Positions 10,859 to 21,672 of a DNA stretch of 64,000 nucleotides are shown piece by piece. The DNA comes from Carposina sasakii (taxonomy: Eukaryota; Arthropoda; Insecta; Lepidoptera; Carposinidae): positions 6,820,001 through 6,884,000 of the forward strand of contig CP053153.1 in the NCBI GenBank assembly GCA_014607495.2, written 5' to 3'. The notes beneath the pieces are model-generated. The model saw only the letters and a list, made by a program, of their open reading frames with translations, was not told where the DNA came from and searched no databases. How positions within the stretch are numbered: the first letter of the stretch is position 1; each line of letters starts with the position of its first letter. The position numbers were made by a program, and so were the translations under genes.

Positions 10859-12159
10859 TATCATTTAATTTTATAGTTTTCAGGCATAACTTCTGCGCTT
10901 TTTATTTTATTTTTATTTATTTCTTCAACAAGCTATTTGTTCATACCTACCTATCTATATTTGGAACCATTTTTACCAAGTATATTTTCCGTAGATTTTC
11001 TAGGTTTTCATTGTACTCTGCCCTCTTGCGGCAGTGTCAGTCACTAGACAGCGAAACTACCTCTGTAGCTCCAGTCTCCATTTCAATTGCAGGTTCATTC
11101 AATTCTCAAGAGATGTCTCTTCGTGTAAAATAGTTCGTTTTCTATTATCTTTACTGAAAATACAGAGTACATAGCGAACATTGTGATAATTTAGAGACAC
11201 ACCTTGTGAGGTACCTATTAAGATTAATGGATCTAAATAGGTATTCAACTTAGTTACTATTGAAACTGAAATATAACAGTTATGACAAAAAAATACCGAC
11301 TCTACCTATCTTTCAACAGTGCCCTCAGAGGTACAGTCATCACTAAGGATACCGCCACACTTCTTCCCCTTGGTAATTCTCTTCTACAAGTATTTAACAC
11401 TCGTTAGTTAACAAAATGTTCCGCATTCATAACTTAATACATAGTAGGTATCTACAATCTACATGTGCATTCAGGTATGGAATTAGTCTTCTTTTTGAAA
11501 CTGAAGACCGGAGGCAACTTTTATTACTCCTATCATAAAGGGAGATTATCCAGATAACTATAAGCCTGATAATGAATGCGTACATAACTAATAATCAAGG
11601 ATTAGATACCTATATTCACAGTGTAATTAATTATTGCTGAGCCAATCGACGTCATAAGTGATTAGTGAATCGGTGTATTGTGAAATAATAACAATTTAAT
11701 TAGTAAAAATTTCAATAATTTTATTTTAAATTTTACTTGCATGTGCTTGTGTATTTAATTAGACGGTGGTGGAACTATGACAGTTCCCGTAAGGTCAGTG
11801 AGTTCTGCATAAAGAAACTAGATTGCCATGTGTCTATCGAAACTCTAGTCTCACTAACATACCTACTACCTAATTACACGATTTTGATTAAACTTATAAT
11901 AAAGCATGTATTAGAATTCAGCTTGTATCAGAATACGTGTTGCCTAGTTATCTTTACACGCAAGAAGTAAATAAATAGTTTCCAGGATTATTCTTGTTTT
12001 GTAATTAAACTGACGTACGTATAGCTACTCGTATGTGGAGTCCCAGGTTTATTTGAGCCAGTGAGCTGATAGGTGATATTTGCGGACTATTCAATCGATG
12101 ACGTATAAGAAGTTGTCTAGAACACCTTTCCAAGCCAACTTACATAATCTATAAAGACA
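9506..12159. other. Non-coding sequence with a simple repeat
   Basis: No gene signal. A short (TTA)n(TA)n simple repeat lies at about 10829-10862. A locally GC-richer patch at 9590-9690 has an open frame but no splice context. The rest is AT-rich with many TAGGTA words. Confidence 0.5.
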
Positions 12160-12375
12160 TATACACACACACAGCTGTGTTCCCGGAAGGCTGACCACCT
12201 GTCACTACTAACCGAACTTGTACATTTCAACTATACCCTCAAAATTTGTCAGAAGTGGTACCATGTGGTTCAATCGGCCCTTGGTGCTCTGCCTACCCCT
12301 TATGGGATAAAGCCGTGATTATATGTACGTGTTCCCGAAATAGCGAATCCAGAACTACAGGACCATAAAGCCTAT
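12160..12375 (+). repeat. Interspersed repeat with LINE-like end plus GTGTTCCC family pieces
   Basis: The block GGCTGACCACC...CACTACTAACCGAACTTGTAC to GATAAAGCCGTGATTATATG (about 12190-12325) matches 27510-27650 closely. The run CTCTGCCTACC...GGATAA..GCGTGATTATATGTA resembles the 3' end of the RTE-like LINE at 45975-46020, so it is probably a related LINE tail. It is flanked by GTGTTCCCG pieces (12176 and 12330) shared with the repeats near 55.9 and 62.4 kb. Confidence 0.6.
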
Positions 12376-12984
12376 ACCTATATTGATCTTTTCTGCCTTT
12401 ATGCAACCAACCGACAATACGCGTTGCATTCTCCGTCATAATATTAATATGTACCGACCCTTAACGTACCTAATCAGACCTACCTACCTAATCTTATTAG
12501 ACAAGTATCTTCGAATCGTATGCAGTGTGCAAACCAGTAATGTACCTATGCGATCCCTTCAACTAGAACATCGTTTTAAATACTACGTAATTACAATATT
12601 ACGAGTAAATTCTTGTGACTATTCGCGTGATCTATTTGCCTTTGAGTAAACGTATTTTTTTTTTATTATAAGGCCCTTATAATATTAGTAGGATTTCTCA
12701 GAATCTTCCTCTAATAAAATTCTTGTTCTGGACAAGTTCAAAACCATTTGTATTATGCTTCTTGTTTTGGTTGGTAAACGTCTCCCTGCTGTTGACAACT
12801 CATTGGGTCTTGTTAAAATAGGGACGGCGTACATAAATCGATTTCTTGCTTGAATAATTTTTGGATCGACCACTTTCTATAATTTGTCCTAGCTACGCGG
12901 AGCTTTGATAACTTGATTTGGGAGGCCAAGTTCGTCTTCACAAATATCATCTACAATGCTGTAATAACTTTAATATTACCAGAT

Positions 12985-13260
12985 GTTAAATTCAAATTCA
13001 AAATTCAAATTCAAAAATAAGACCTAGAATACATATATATAATAGTTATTAGGTAATAATTTTCCATAATATAAAAATCCTTCCCGCTCATTTTACATTA
13101 TACGAGTAGACTAAGTTACGGGGAACTAAGTTGTATTTTAGTTCCATATTAAATGTTTAACATTCTATCTTATAATAATAAAATTCTTTGTTTCACGTCA
13201 AATGTTTTGTACAAATGGCGAAGTTAATGCTATGCAGCATTTTCTAACCAGTTAACCAAT
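12985..13260 (-). mobile_element. LINE 3' end fragments, minus strand
   Basis: AAATTCAAATTCAAAATTC at 12985-13010 is the complement of the tail type seen on the 1.6-kb LINE. AAAATTCTTTGTTTCACG...GTACAAATGGCGAAGTTAATGC (13180-13255) parallels 46682-46765. These look like old, 5'-truncated LINE ends. Confidence 0.45.
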
Positions 13261-13634
13261 ATTTCTGACAATAAAAATATTAGTAGCAACGCACAGTTAA
13301 TTCCTTGATTAGGAGGTATAGGTATAATCAAATTCATACAATACTCACTTATCCAGCCATGGGCAGGTTCTGGACTATATATCTACCACATAACACACTT
13401 CCAAAGTCCTTTATAGCAGATACCTAGGCTGATTCTATAATGCGTATATTCATAGGTAAAATGTAGAATACAGTGCTTGCTTATTCATGCCTTTGAAAGT
13501 AGCGCTCAAGCGTAGGTGTTCGTTAAAACCGATACACATGTGGACGCCCACACTGTTGAGTATAATATTAATCGAGTACAGTAGACACAACTTTGATCTG
13601 CAAAACATTTGATAAAAAGTAACCTAGATATATT

Positions 13635-13775
13635 AGTCTAGGGTGCCAGCTAACTCCAATACTAAATTTTATTAAAATCGCTCCAGCCGTTTTTACGTGA
13701 AAGAGTAACAAACATCCATCCATCCATACTCACAAACTTTCGCGTTTATAATATTATATATATAAGTAGCATTAT
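13635..13775 (+). repeat. Lepidopteran interspersed repeat end
   Basis: This matches 40660-40799: AAATCGCTCCAGCCGTTTTT, CGTGAAAGAGTAACAAACAT, CCATCCATCCAT and ACTTTCGCGTTTATAATAT are shared in order. It is the distal part of the repeat family complete at 40.56 kb. It ends about 240 bases before the UCR1 exon. Confidence 0.7.
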
Positions 13776-14017
13776 ACAAGGTGACACATCCTGGCTGATC
13801 CAGCTAGAAACGTAATATTTGAACAGTGGCTACTTTGTGCCAAGTGGAGAATTATCAATAAGTGTAGAACCTGAAGGACCAAAAAAAATGCTGAATGGCT
13901 CTCTCTCGCCACGTGTAACGAAATAAAACGTCAAGTCTTTATAAGACTTCCCATCTCTAGATCTATCGGTAAAAAAATTAATGTCCAAAAATTTATTTTC
14001 TCATCATTTTGTTTCAG

Positions 14018-14215
14018 TTTCGATGTGGAAAATGGCGGGGGTGCGGGAGGCGGCGCGGGCGGGGCCCGGTCCCCACTGGAAGGTGGCTCTCCCTCCGCCG
14101 CCCTCGTCCTGCAAGCCATGCCACAGCGCCGGGAGTCCTTCCTCTACCGCTCAGACTCGGACTTCGAAATGTCCCCGAAGTCTATGTCGAGGAACAGCTC
14201 CATCGCCAGCGAGAG
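14018..14215 (+). CDS. dnc: dunce/PDE4 exon: N-terminal half of UCR1 with PKA site
   Basis: Internal exon of a cAMP-specific phosphodiesterase. After a TTTGTTTCAG acceptor, one base completes a split codon. Sixty-five codons and two bases follow before the GTAGGT donor. It opens FDVENG, the conserved segment after RRHSW in PDE4 long forms, then a glycine-rich stretch, [16 protein letters not shown] and [19 protein letters not shown], ending [17 protein letters not shown] holds the PKA phosphorylation serine (codon 14136-14138) that activates long PDE4 isoforms. UCR1 pairs with UCR2 to hold the catalytic domain in check. The glycine-rich linker replaces the usual short NG-x-S-x-GRSPLD segment. 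Exons to the left encoding the N terminus were not found. GC content is far above the flanks. Confidence 0.95.
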
Positions 14216-14589
14216 GTAGGTGCTAGGCTTGGATTTGCTTTATGCAGAGCAAAGGATTAATCGATATTTGAGATATATACATACGCTTATGATTTATCGA
14301 TTGTATATTTTACAGGCGTATTAAATTCAATATTAGACTGACCATACAGATAGAAACTTAAAGTAGAGTTTGGCGAAACAATTAATCTATTTAAGTTAAA
14401 AAGAGGAATCTATTCAAAGATAATTTCAGGGCTTTTTGATATTTTTCATCTTATTCCAGTTTTTGTATGAGGAATAAATTTTGTTCTTGACTTACATTTG
14501 GTAGCACGAAAAACATGTAAAAGAAAAAATGCTGTAGTAATTCCTCTATATTCAAGAGCTATCAGTATCACTTCACTACATAATGTAGT

Positions 14590-14720
14590 AATAATTTATT
14601 AAAACTACGCAACGGATTTTCGGAGTGATCCAAGAGGAAGGTTTATATATTATGCAAAACTAGAGACTTGCTACTCAGGCGAACGAAGTCATGGGCGGCC
14701 GCTACTGATAAACTATTAAT
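14590..14720 (+). repeat. Degenerate repeat fragment
   Basis: CGCAACGGATTTTCGGAGTG, GAACGAAGTCATGGGCGGCC and nearby words resemble the AACGGATTT and ACGAAGTC-GGGCG ends of the dispersed repeats at 37.0 and 51.1 kb. It is short and diverged. Confidence 0.4.
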
Positions 14721-16254
14721 TGTACTCCTTTTCTATATCTAAGTACGTACGTACACATTTATAAAAAACCTATCTATATATCAAAGGCAATGACGTGGGT
14801 ATATCGGATCCCAATTGATATAACAAGCCACCAGTTTCCAAACATACTACAAAGTTTTAATGATGTAAATGATACATCTATCAAACTACGCAATGCAGCT
14901 AGTTCGGTATCGCCGTAGCCGGCCTGGGAAAAACAACCTGTCTATCGTTGCACGAAAAGTACAATTTTGTTTTCAAGTTTTTTTTATGTCATGCATGACA
15001 TGATAAGTCCTTGATAGTATCTTCTGATACTTGCCGCCTGTACTCTAGTAGCATTTAAGTAATTTAAATATTATGTTCCTCTCATTTACATATTTTTTTA
15101 TTTATTTTTTACATCTTATTTTAATATTATTTTGCAATAAATGCTAAAAAGCAAAATTAAAATTGATATGGAAAATTAAGACGAATATTGTTAAAACCAC
15201 GTATATACGTTATGCCTACCAATTTACTATCAATTGTAGCGCCAAGCTTATTTGCCGTGACATACATTTCCGACATCCAGTTTGAGATTTAAATCGATTT
15301 ACTCAAAAGGCTTTTTTACAACATGAATAGAATATACATTTATGCTCAGATTTACGATACGTTAAAACACAAGAAAACTACATTGTTATAAACGTTATGA
15401 TTAGAGTGGACATTGTAAGTGCGCAATTTTCCGTGTATACGATAGAATGTACCCTGAATGACAATGAAAGCAGAACAATATTCATCGTTAACACATGTTG
15501 TTAGCAACGTTGTAACGATGACCATACATTCAGATACAGGACTAAAAAGTAAGCTATACTATTACTGTTACCATATTTATTAAATGTTGTGTACAACTAA
15601 CATTGAGTAGCAGCTTACTCACAACAGCCTACACTGTGGCGATAGCATGCAAATCCGTTTGATTATTCAGCCTTATGTCGTCGTGCTTGTTTTTTTTTTT
15701 AAGATTATCTATTGATTCTTGGGATGTTATTTTGAAGAATTCATTATTTAATTTTTTTATGCCAATTGCTTAAAAAAAGATGTTTTTTATGCAACACGAT
15801 TTTTTAATTTTATTTTTACTTAATTGTATGTAATACCTACCTATTTTCCGTCATTAAAACGGCGTATTTTAAACAAAAATAGTCTATAGGCTATAACAAA
15901 AGACTATATTGTCTGCCATCTGATTTGATAATATATGTTTTACAATATACATTTGTTCATAGTAGATTTTTACCTTCGCAATACATGCATTTGATTCACT
16001 AATTCGTAACTTTAAACTTTCAATTTTTTTTTTTTGTAAATTTCGATGTTGATAAACCTAAAAATCTAAGTTAAACTTAATAAATATTAGAAGCATTTTA
16101 GTAAACAAATATGCTATTGCCACTCACTACACTCTCGCACACGTCTTTGGTGTAAAGCTCAACCCTGCGATCCTGCTTAGGCCATATTTATGTATGTATG
16201 TATCCCTCTAAAATCTTTCTCTCTTTCTTTTCCTTATTTTTTAATTGCTTCCAG
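14721..16254 (+). other. Intron between UCR1 exon and micro-exon
   Basis: AT-rich intron without a coding segment. A pyrimidine-rich run (TTTCTCTCTTTCTTTTCCTT, 16218-16237) leads into the acceptor of the micro-exon. A short TATG run lies at 16190-16204. Confidence 0.6.
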
Positions 16255-16290
16255 ATTCAAGGAGACCGAGGCAGCGCAACTGGATAGAGC
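16255..16290 (+). CDS. dnc: dunce/PDE4 36-nt cassette micro-exon inside UCR1
   Basis: A strong polypyrimidine tract and TTGCTTCCAG lead into 36 bases followed by the donor GTACGT. Entered with the two leftover bases AG of the UCR1 exon, it reads R-FKETEAAQLDR. Its last two bases GC join the first base of the 51544 exon to give Ala before HGEDLIVTP. Being 12 codons long in the same phase, it can be included or skipped: skipping gives ASE-S-HGEDL, inclusion gives ASE-RFKETEAAQLDRA-HGEDL. The insertion point lies between SIASE and HGEDL, where PDE4 proteins already differ. No transcript was available; the call rests on phase, both splice sites and a plausible charged peptide. Confidence 0.7.
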
Positions 16291-16738
16291 GTACGTATAT
16301 TTTACTTATGCACATATTGAATATAAATGCCAGTAAGTTTCCTGTAAGTTGACATACACATATTTCAAAATATGCAACGTTTTTTAGCCTAGTAGTGCTC
16401 GACTGCTAAGTTAATTTCATAAAACTTGACACCTACTAATAGCCTAAGTGTTATAATATTATATTGGTACCGATATTTATTTTTAAAGTCCCTTAAGAGC
16501 TTTGTCGTAGCTTATATTTTCATTGACAACTACCTATATATAGAAGGCTAATGGTAATTTACTGGCACTTATAATCACAAATTTAGTTGCTAAGGCTTGT
16601 TGTTTGTCTGATTTTTTTCAGCTTACTCTTCTTTCGCTTTCAATGTTACCTACTAATGCTTTTTGTGTTGTGTGCTGATAGTGTAGCTGTGCTAACGTTA
16701 TAAAAAACTTGTAAATATAGGTAAGTATATAAATTATT

Positions 16739-17023
16739 ATGTCTTTTCGGTTCTTTTATCGACGAAATTGTAAAAAATATTTAGGTAGAGCAGATCAATT
16801 TATTAAACAACATTATATACGAATAAACATAGGATTTTCTTTAATACTAAAACGATTATACCTTAAAAAGGTAAAATCAATGAGCAAACAAGACCTTTGT
16901 ATCGTACTGAAAAGAAATAAATTAATGGTACAAAGATGTCTCGACGAAAAGCAGAAAAACTGTGAGAAATGTTTCCAATCGTCTCTAGAAATGTGTCGCG
17001 CCTACAATCTTCATCCACAATAG
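16739..17023 (+). CDS. Uncharacterised small ORF in the dunce intron
   Basis: An ATG-initiated frame of 94 codons. The product is very basic. A lysine/arginine-rich start (MSFRFFYRRNCKKYLG) precedes a C-terminal part rich in cysteine (QRCLDEKQKNCEKCFQSS, then LEMCRAYNLHPQ). There is no signal peptide or membrane segment. I recognise no family. The composition is more protein-like than the other chance frames here, but the DNA is as AT-rich as the intron around it, and no promoter or splice structure supports it. Confidence 0.2.
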   Translation: MSFRFFYRRNCKKYLGRADQFIKQHYIRINIGFSLILKRLYLKKVKSMSKQDLCIVLKRNKLMVQRCLDEKQKNCEKCFQSSLEMCRAYNLHPQ

Positions 17024-18164
17024 CCTATTGTTTGAACGATTTATCTTGTATACCTTTTCATTAGAGACACGCAGGACATAAACTACTTATATAATTATAT
17101 ATTTGGATAAAATTATATACAGTCGACTTGATCATTACGTTTCTATAGTAGGTAGCCCTAGTGGTTATTTGTACATATGATCCTCGGAAGGTGGATTTGT
17201 ATACCTAATCCAAATTTTTTATTTCAATTAACTATGTAAGTTCTGAGACAATTAGAACGGCTTCAGGCTAAATTGACGATTAGGATGAACGGTGATAGTG
17301 ACTGGCAGGATAGGAACTCTTTCTGTATCTAGACCAAATATCATATCGACAGTGGAAAGACAAAATGCTAAATTGAGTTATATAATACGTAGGGTAGATA
17401 CCCTACAACTACTGTACCTACTGCATTTTTTTGTTTGCGTCGATCAGTCTACCTTATATCAATCGACCAATATGGCGCTATAGCTATTTTTCCACTGTCG
17501 ATATCTGTTTAACAGCAGTGAAGCAACATCTCTAAAGTACTTACATATTCTACCATTATTACTGTAATATTTGTTAATTATCAACAGAATCTATTCTATT
17601 AAATTACATTTGCTAATAAGTGACTTGTATTTTCGTGCTATTACGTACAAACTACCTCAGTTACACAACTAGGTACTCTTATGTCACTAGAAAAGGTAAA
17701 TATTATATTTTATGAGAGAGTACCAAACAAATCTAACATCAATGGAATCCAAGGTATTATTTGTGAAGTTGAGAAGAAAATATACAAACAAAGACTCACA
17801 CCGATATACGAGTTATCCTAGGTACATGTAATATTAGAAATGCGAAAGTATGGTGGTATGCCTTTCACACCTTAACAGCTAAGCCGATCATGATGTAATA
17901 GATACAAAAAAGGAAAAGGGTTTATTTTTCACCGAAAAGAAATATTTCATAGAAAAATATCAGCTTTGATTTTCCTGTAGGCGATGCGGTAAGGTTTTAA
18001 TAAAAATCCCTGTTAAAAAAATAATAAAAGGGTGCGCCAGTCCAAATAAATCATAATGGTCAATTGAGGAAGGCTTTTTTCAAGTGGGTAGTTATACGAG
18101 TAGCATTGCCATCTTATAGTAATATGTAGTTTATTCATCAGACTAACCATATAACGAAGTATAT
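17024..18164 (+). other. Intronic sequence, no feature
   Basis: AT-rich intron. A loosely inverted pair around ATCATATCGACAGTGGAAAGA (17338) and TTTTTCCACTGTCGATATCT (17488) brackets about 170 bases and may be a decayed foldback element. Confidence 0.4.
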
Positions 18165-18262
18165 CTCTTATAGAGATAAGCTCGCCTTTGTACAATATTT
18201 ATTTTAATTGTATTATTTTTTATTTATGTGTGTGTGTACAATAAAGAAAGAAAGAAAGAAAG
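18165..18262 (+). mobile_element. LINE 3' UTR fragment with (AAAG)n tail
   Basis: TCTCTTATAGAGATAAGCTC and GCCTTTGTACAAT, followed by GTGTGTACAATAAAGAAAG, form a typical truncated LINE end. Related ends are at 43226-43330 and, inverted, 47690-47795. It closes with a tetranucleotide run at 18243-18262. Confidence 0.6.
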
Positions 18263-18564
18263 TATCGGTAGTCATCTAGTTTAAATAATTAATGGTGATT
18301 CTGAGAATACCTTATCATAATTTGAGTTCCAATTACCATCACAGTACTCTATTACCATTTTTTAGAAAATTTTAGATTTTTACGTTATCTATCTTTAGAT
18401 TTCCAATTAACTCTCAATCATGTAATTGTAAACTCGGTCTTAAAAAGACATCTGGATACATTTTTTCTTATTTATTTCGATAGGTACAAATATAAGATAC
18501 TCTTAGTTACAGATAACTTCATACTTATACTAATAGCACGTGGTTTTGTTTTGGGTAGGTACAG

Positions 18565-18715
18565 AAAACACACCGCACCTTCGCTCGGTAGAACAATGTT
18601 ACAATCGTCAAATATTGCAAAATCAATTGCGCCTTTATTCGACCGTAGAAAAAGGGCACAATTATCAAAAATCGTAATATTGCTCTTGCTCTACCAAAGC
18701 GCAGCGGCGCGTACA
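18565..18715. mobile_element. Imperfect foldback element
   Basis: The left arm (GCTCGGTAGAACAATGTTAC...AAATCAATTGCGCC) is the approximate inverted complement of the right arm (GGGCACAATTATCAAAAATC...TATTGCTCTTGCTCTACC). The two meet near 18645. No coding content. It is probably an old MITE. Confidence 0.45.
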
Positions 18716-20029
18716 TAAAATAATCATTAGTTAGGTAGGTACCTACATAATTTGACAAAATCTTTAAATTACCTGCTCATTGGGTTTAACTTTTTATAAA
18801 TTTTAATTTTGTATTTCAAATTGAAAAAAGGTATAATTAAATGCTATTTTCTCGTCAAAAACCAAAGTTATTTATGTACTAGTCTAGTCAGACTCAGTGG
18901 ATTATTTTGATCTTTCTCGAATAATCGGATAATCCCAAAAAACTTATGTTTTCCCTTTTTAAATAGACGAAGAGGGCAGACAATGACATAGCAGATCAAT
19001 AGACATCTCTAGTTAATCACAGGCATAACAAAAACTTGCTCCTTCGACCAAGTCTATGAAAAACGTTTTTAGTTAGGAAAAGTTGTCTAGTGTCTATCAA
19101 GTCAGAATTACGCTTATTGATCAGTTTTGATTATTTATTATACTTACGCTTATCATCTTGAAAATAGGGCTAAATTAAATAAACATTTACTCACTATAGT
19201 AGTTTAGCAAGAAAATTTTAATAGGTACATAATGTACATAGCTATTTATATACAAAATAAATATAATATAAGTATAAATAACCCCAGCTAAAACAGCAGA
19301 AGTAAATACCCATGAGCATATATAACATATTAAGCTACGAAACTGAAGATAATTGCGTTAGAGCAGGCTCCATCCGGGAGATATTTTTGCAACCCTTTTA
19401 GCAGGTATGGCACGAATGTAATAAGGCAAGGCCGCCATGAGAAAAATGCTTTGTTTGACGGAGTAAGAGAGAATTTCCTCGCGAAATCTTTGAAATTTAA
19501 CCACCATTTGATTTCAGTTATTGTCGACCTTTCTGCGAGTTATTAATTAATATTTAATGCCGCTCTTAAATATTCGTGTCATAGAAAGAGCTTTCATCGT
19601 TTGTTTTATTTTTCAGTTTTTGTTTTGAGTGTTTTATTTGTATTTAGTCATATGAGACGACATCATCATTTAGTAATAGATACGTAAAGCCAAATAGTTA
19701 TTTTTAGAAGTGTTGTAAAATTTCGTGGAGTATATAGGTAGGTATGTATTAAGTACTCTATGTAAGCTTTCATCGTTGGAGGAATGCTAAAATTTATATG
19801 AAATCTCTATGTATTTAGAAATGGAATGTAGATCACGAAAATTTCCATATAACTACACCAGGCAACAAACAACTGAATCAAAATATTTATCTAGGCTCTA
19901 ATGCACTTAGCTCTACAAATCTCTGACTGTAAAAGGAGGCTCTAAATTGTTAGGTCTGTATCCCGATTGAGGTGTTGATAAGTGTATCGTAATGATGGTG
20001 GTGTGGTATCGGCAGCTGACATCGCCGTG
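18716..20029 (+). other. Intronic sequence, no feature
   Basis: No exon found. It becomes less AT-rich towards 20000, approaching the CpG-rich patch. Confidence 0.4.
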
Positions 20030-20260
20030 GATCATTGCATTGATTACCGGCGCTCACCAAGCTCTATTAGCGCCAAATTTATTCGTCGGTCGAAGTCGCG
20101 CACTCTCGGCGCGGCCGGGCGAGTGAGTGGGACGCGTGCCCTAGCTCCGAGCCCGCCTCGTCTCACAACCATTGATAGTCCGCGCGGCTTGCCGACGGCA
20201 CGCCACCTTCTATGCCCGCCGATACGCGATGCTTCGAACCCCCCGCTGAACCGCAAAATG
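20030..20260 (+). promoter_or_regulatory. CpG-rich patch upstream of the alternative first exon
   Basis: About 230 bases with dense CG dinucleotides (GTCGGTCGAAGTCGCGCACT, GGCGCGGCCGGGCGAGTGAG) stand out from AT-rich flanks, 650-870 bases before the alternative ATG at 20901. GTGAGT after GGGCGA (20123) could be the donor of a 5' untranslated exon. Open frames on both strands look like by-products of GC content. A promoter-proximal region for the alternative dunce start is the likeliest reading; this is inference. Confidence 0.4.
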
Positions 20261-20472
20261 TGACTCTACTCCTGTTTCAAACTCTAACTTCAAGTGACGA
20301 CATTAATCAAATTGCAAATAACAATGTGATTGCCATTTAGTGTTGATGAAGGTCGCTGTTGTACAGTGTTGGGGCCGAACACTGGTCTGACGGGTCCACT
20401 CGGCTACTTGCACAGACTACTGCATGTAGCTCATTTGTGATACATACAGTTTAGATAAAGCCTAATGCCGGC

Positions 20473-20482
20473 CTATAAAATA
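20473..20482 (+). promoter_or_regulatory. Possible TATA box for the alternative start
   Basis: CTATAAAATAG lies about 425 bases upstream of the ATG at 20901. A start of transcription about 30 bases downstream would give a 5' UTR of roughly 400 bases. Such words are common in this DNA, so support is weak. Confidence 0.2.
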
Positions 20483-20900
20483 GCTGTACGCCGAATTTTA
20501 TCAAACGTTTGTAGAGCAACCAGTTTTGACTGATTTAATTACATTGCATTGTATCATACTGAATGAAACATGCGATATAAAAACGGCAGTTCATGACAAT
20601 ATTGTTATTGATAAGATTGTGATAAACATAAACGAATTTATCTAAACATGTGTACATTGATGTGATTGTAACTTGTTCAGGTGCTAAATAAGGTTCAGCG
20701 TGTTTAGTTCGTTCTGACATTTCGTGGAGTGCTTACGTAAGTTTTTGTTTTATATAAAGAACACAAATATCCCAAAGCACAGGAGACTTATGACTGTAAT
20801 TTTGCGGAGATGACGGTTGATGGTTAACTGAATCGGTATATTGGATGTGACAGGGCGTGTGTGATGTGGTGTGAATAGTTGTTAGGGCTCAGTGATTGAC

Positions 20901-21124
20901 ATGCAGCGCTCGGGGTCTCAGTCGGAGCAGCTCGGGGCGGCGACCGGGGGCGCGTCTCCGTTCATAGCCAAGAGCTCAGCGTCCGAACACAGCATGGCCA
21001 CTGGCGTGTCAGCCAGCAGCAGCGGCTCCACACTGCCCCGAACGCTCAGCACCAGCGTCCTGCGCATCAAGAACCGATCCAGCTTCTGGGAGAAGTTCTG
21101 GGATGAGCGAACGAGACGCGACGC
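20901..21124 (+). CDS. dnc: dunce/PDE4 alternative first coding exon
   Basis: Seventy-four codons plus two bases, from ATG at 20901 to the donor GTAAGT at 21125. An in-frame TAG at 20883-20885 shows that the frame does not extend left, and G at -3 is favourable. The peptide is serine-rich (MQRSGSQSEQLG, SSASEHSM, GVSASSSGSTLPRTLS) and ends RIKNRSSFWEKFWDERTRRD. The leftover GC joins T of the 51544 exon to give Ala, then HGEDLIVTP, in frame. The resulting isoform would have only the second half of UCR1, without the RRESF PKA site of the 14018 exon, so activation by PKA should be lost or altered. Alternative promoters are the rule in PDE4 genes. GC-rich against its flanks. Confidence 0.85.
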
Positions 21125-21672
21125 GTAAGTCACGCACTGTTAAACGTTTATCTATCGCAGATTTCTGTATACTTTCTCAACCAAATACGCCCTCGATCTT
21201 TAAACATCTTTGGCATATTGATGTACGATATCTCAAGCTGTCCCACTTTTTAACTGACGACTCGTTGTTATTTGCCTCAGTAATTATAGTCAATCATCAA
21301 ACTCTATATGCGGACTGGCGAGCTGTCAACTTTTCATTAACACCGACACGGGATGGAATTTTATTGATGTTACTTGTTTTAAAAGCGTAAATTATAAGCG
21401 TAAAAATAAGCGATTTTTAATATATATTTTTTTCATTTCATCGAATAGTTCATCATCGCTATTTCATATCATCGAAAAACGTTTCTTAAAAAGAATCTTT
21501 TTAAGTTCTTATGATTACCAGAAAAATGACACATCGAACTTACATTTCATAAAAGTATTAAGTTATCGATGAAATTATTCATAAAAACACGTTACAATGT
21601 GTATCGGAACCCATAATACTTTTTCACATAACAACTTCACACAGCAAATTTAGTATTAATCAACTATGTAAC
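21125..21672 (+). other. Start of intron after the alternative first exon
   Basis: Open frames here are read-through of the donor or chance. No other feature seen. Confidence 0.5.

Noticed and set aside
14009..14260. Two other long plus-strand frames over the UCR1 exon
   Set aside because: They give arginine/glycine/proline-rich peptides without family features. The FDVENG...RRESF frame is clearly the real one.
18243..18262. (AAAG)n run as a microsatellite of its own
   Set aside because: It is the terminal tail of a LINE 3' UTR fragment, since the preceding 75 bases match other LINE ends.
20044..20256. Coding frames on both strands of the CpG-rich patch
   Set aside because: Stop codons are rare in GC-rich DNA. 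Neither peptide shows motifs, and no donor or acceptor pair fits a coding exon.
21103..21390. 95-codon frame starting in the alternative first exon
   Set aside because: It uses another frame and runs through the GTAAGT donor into intron sequence.
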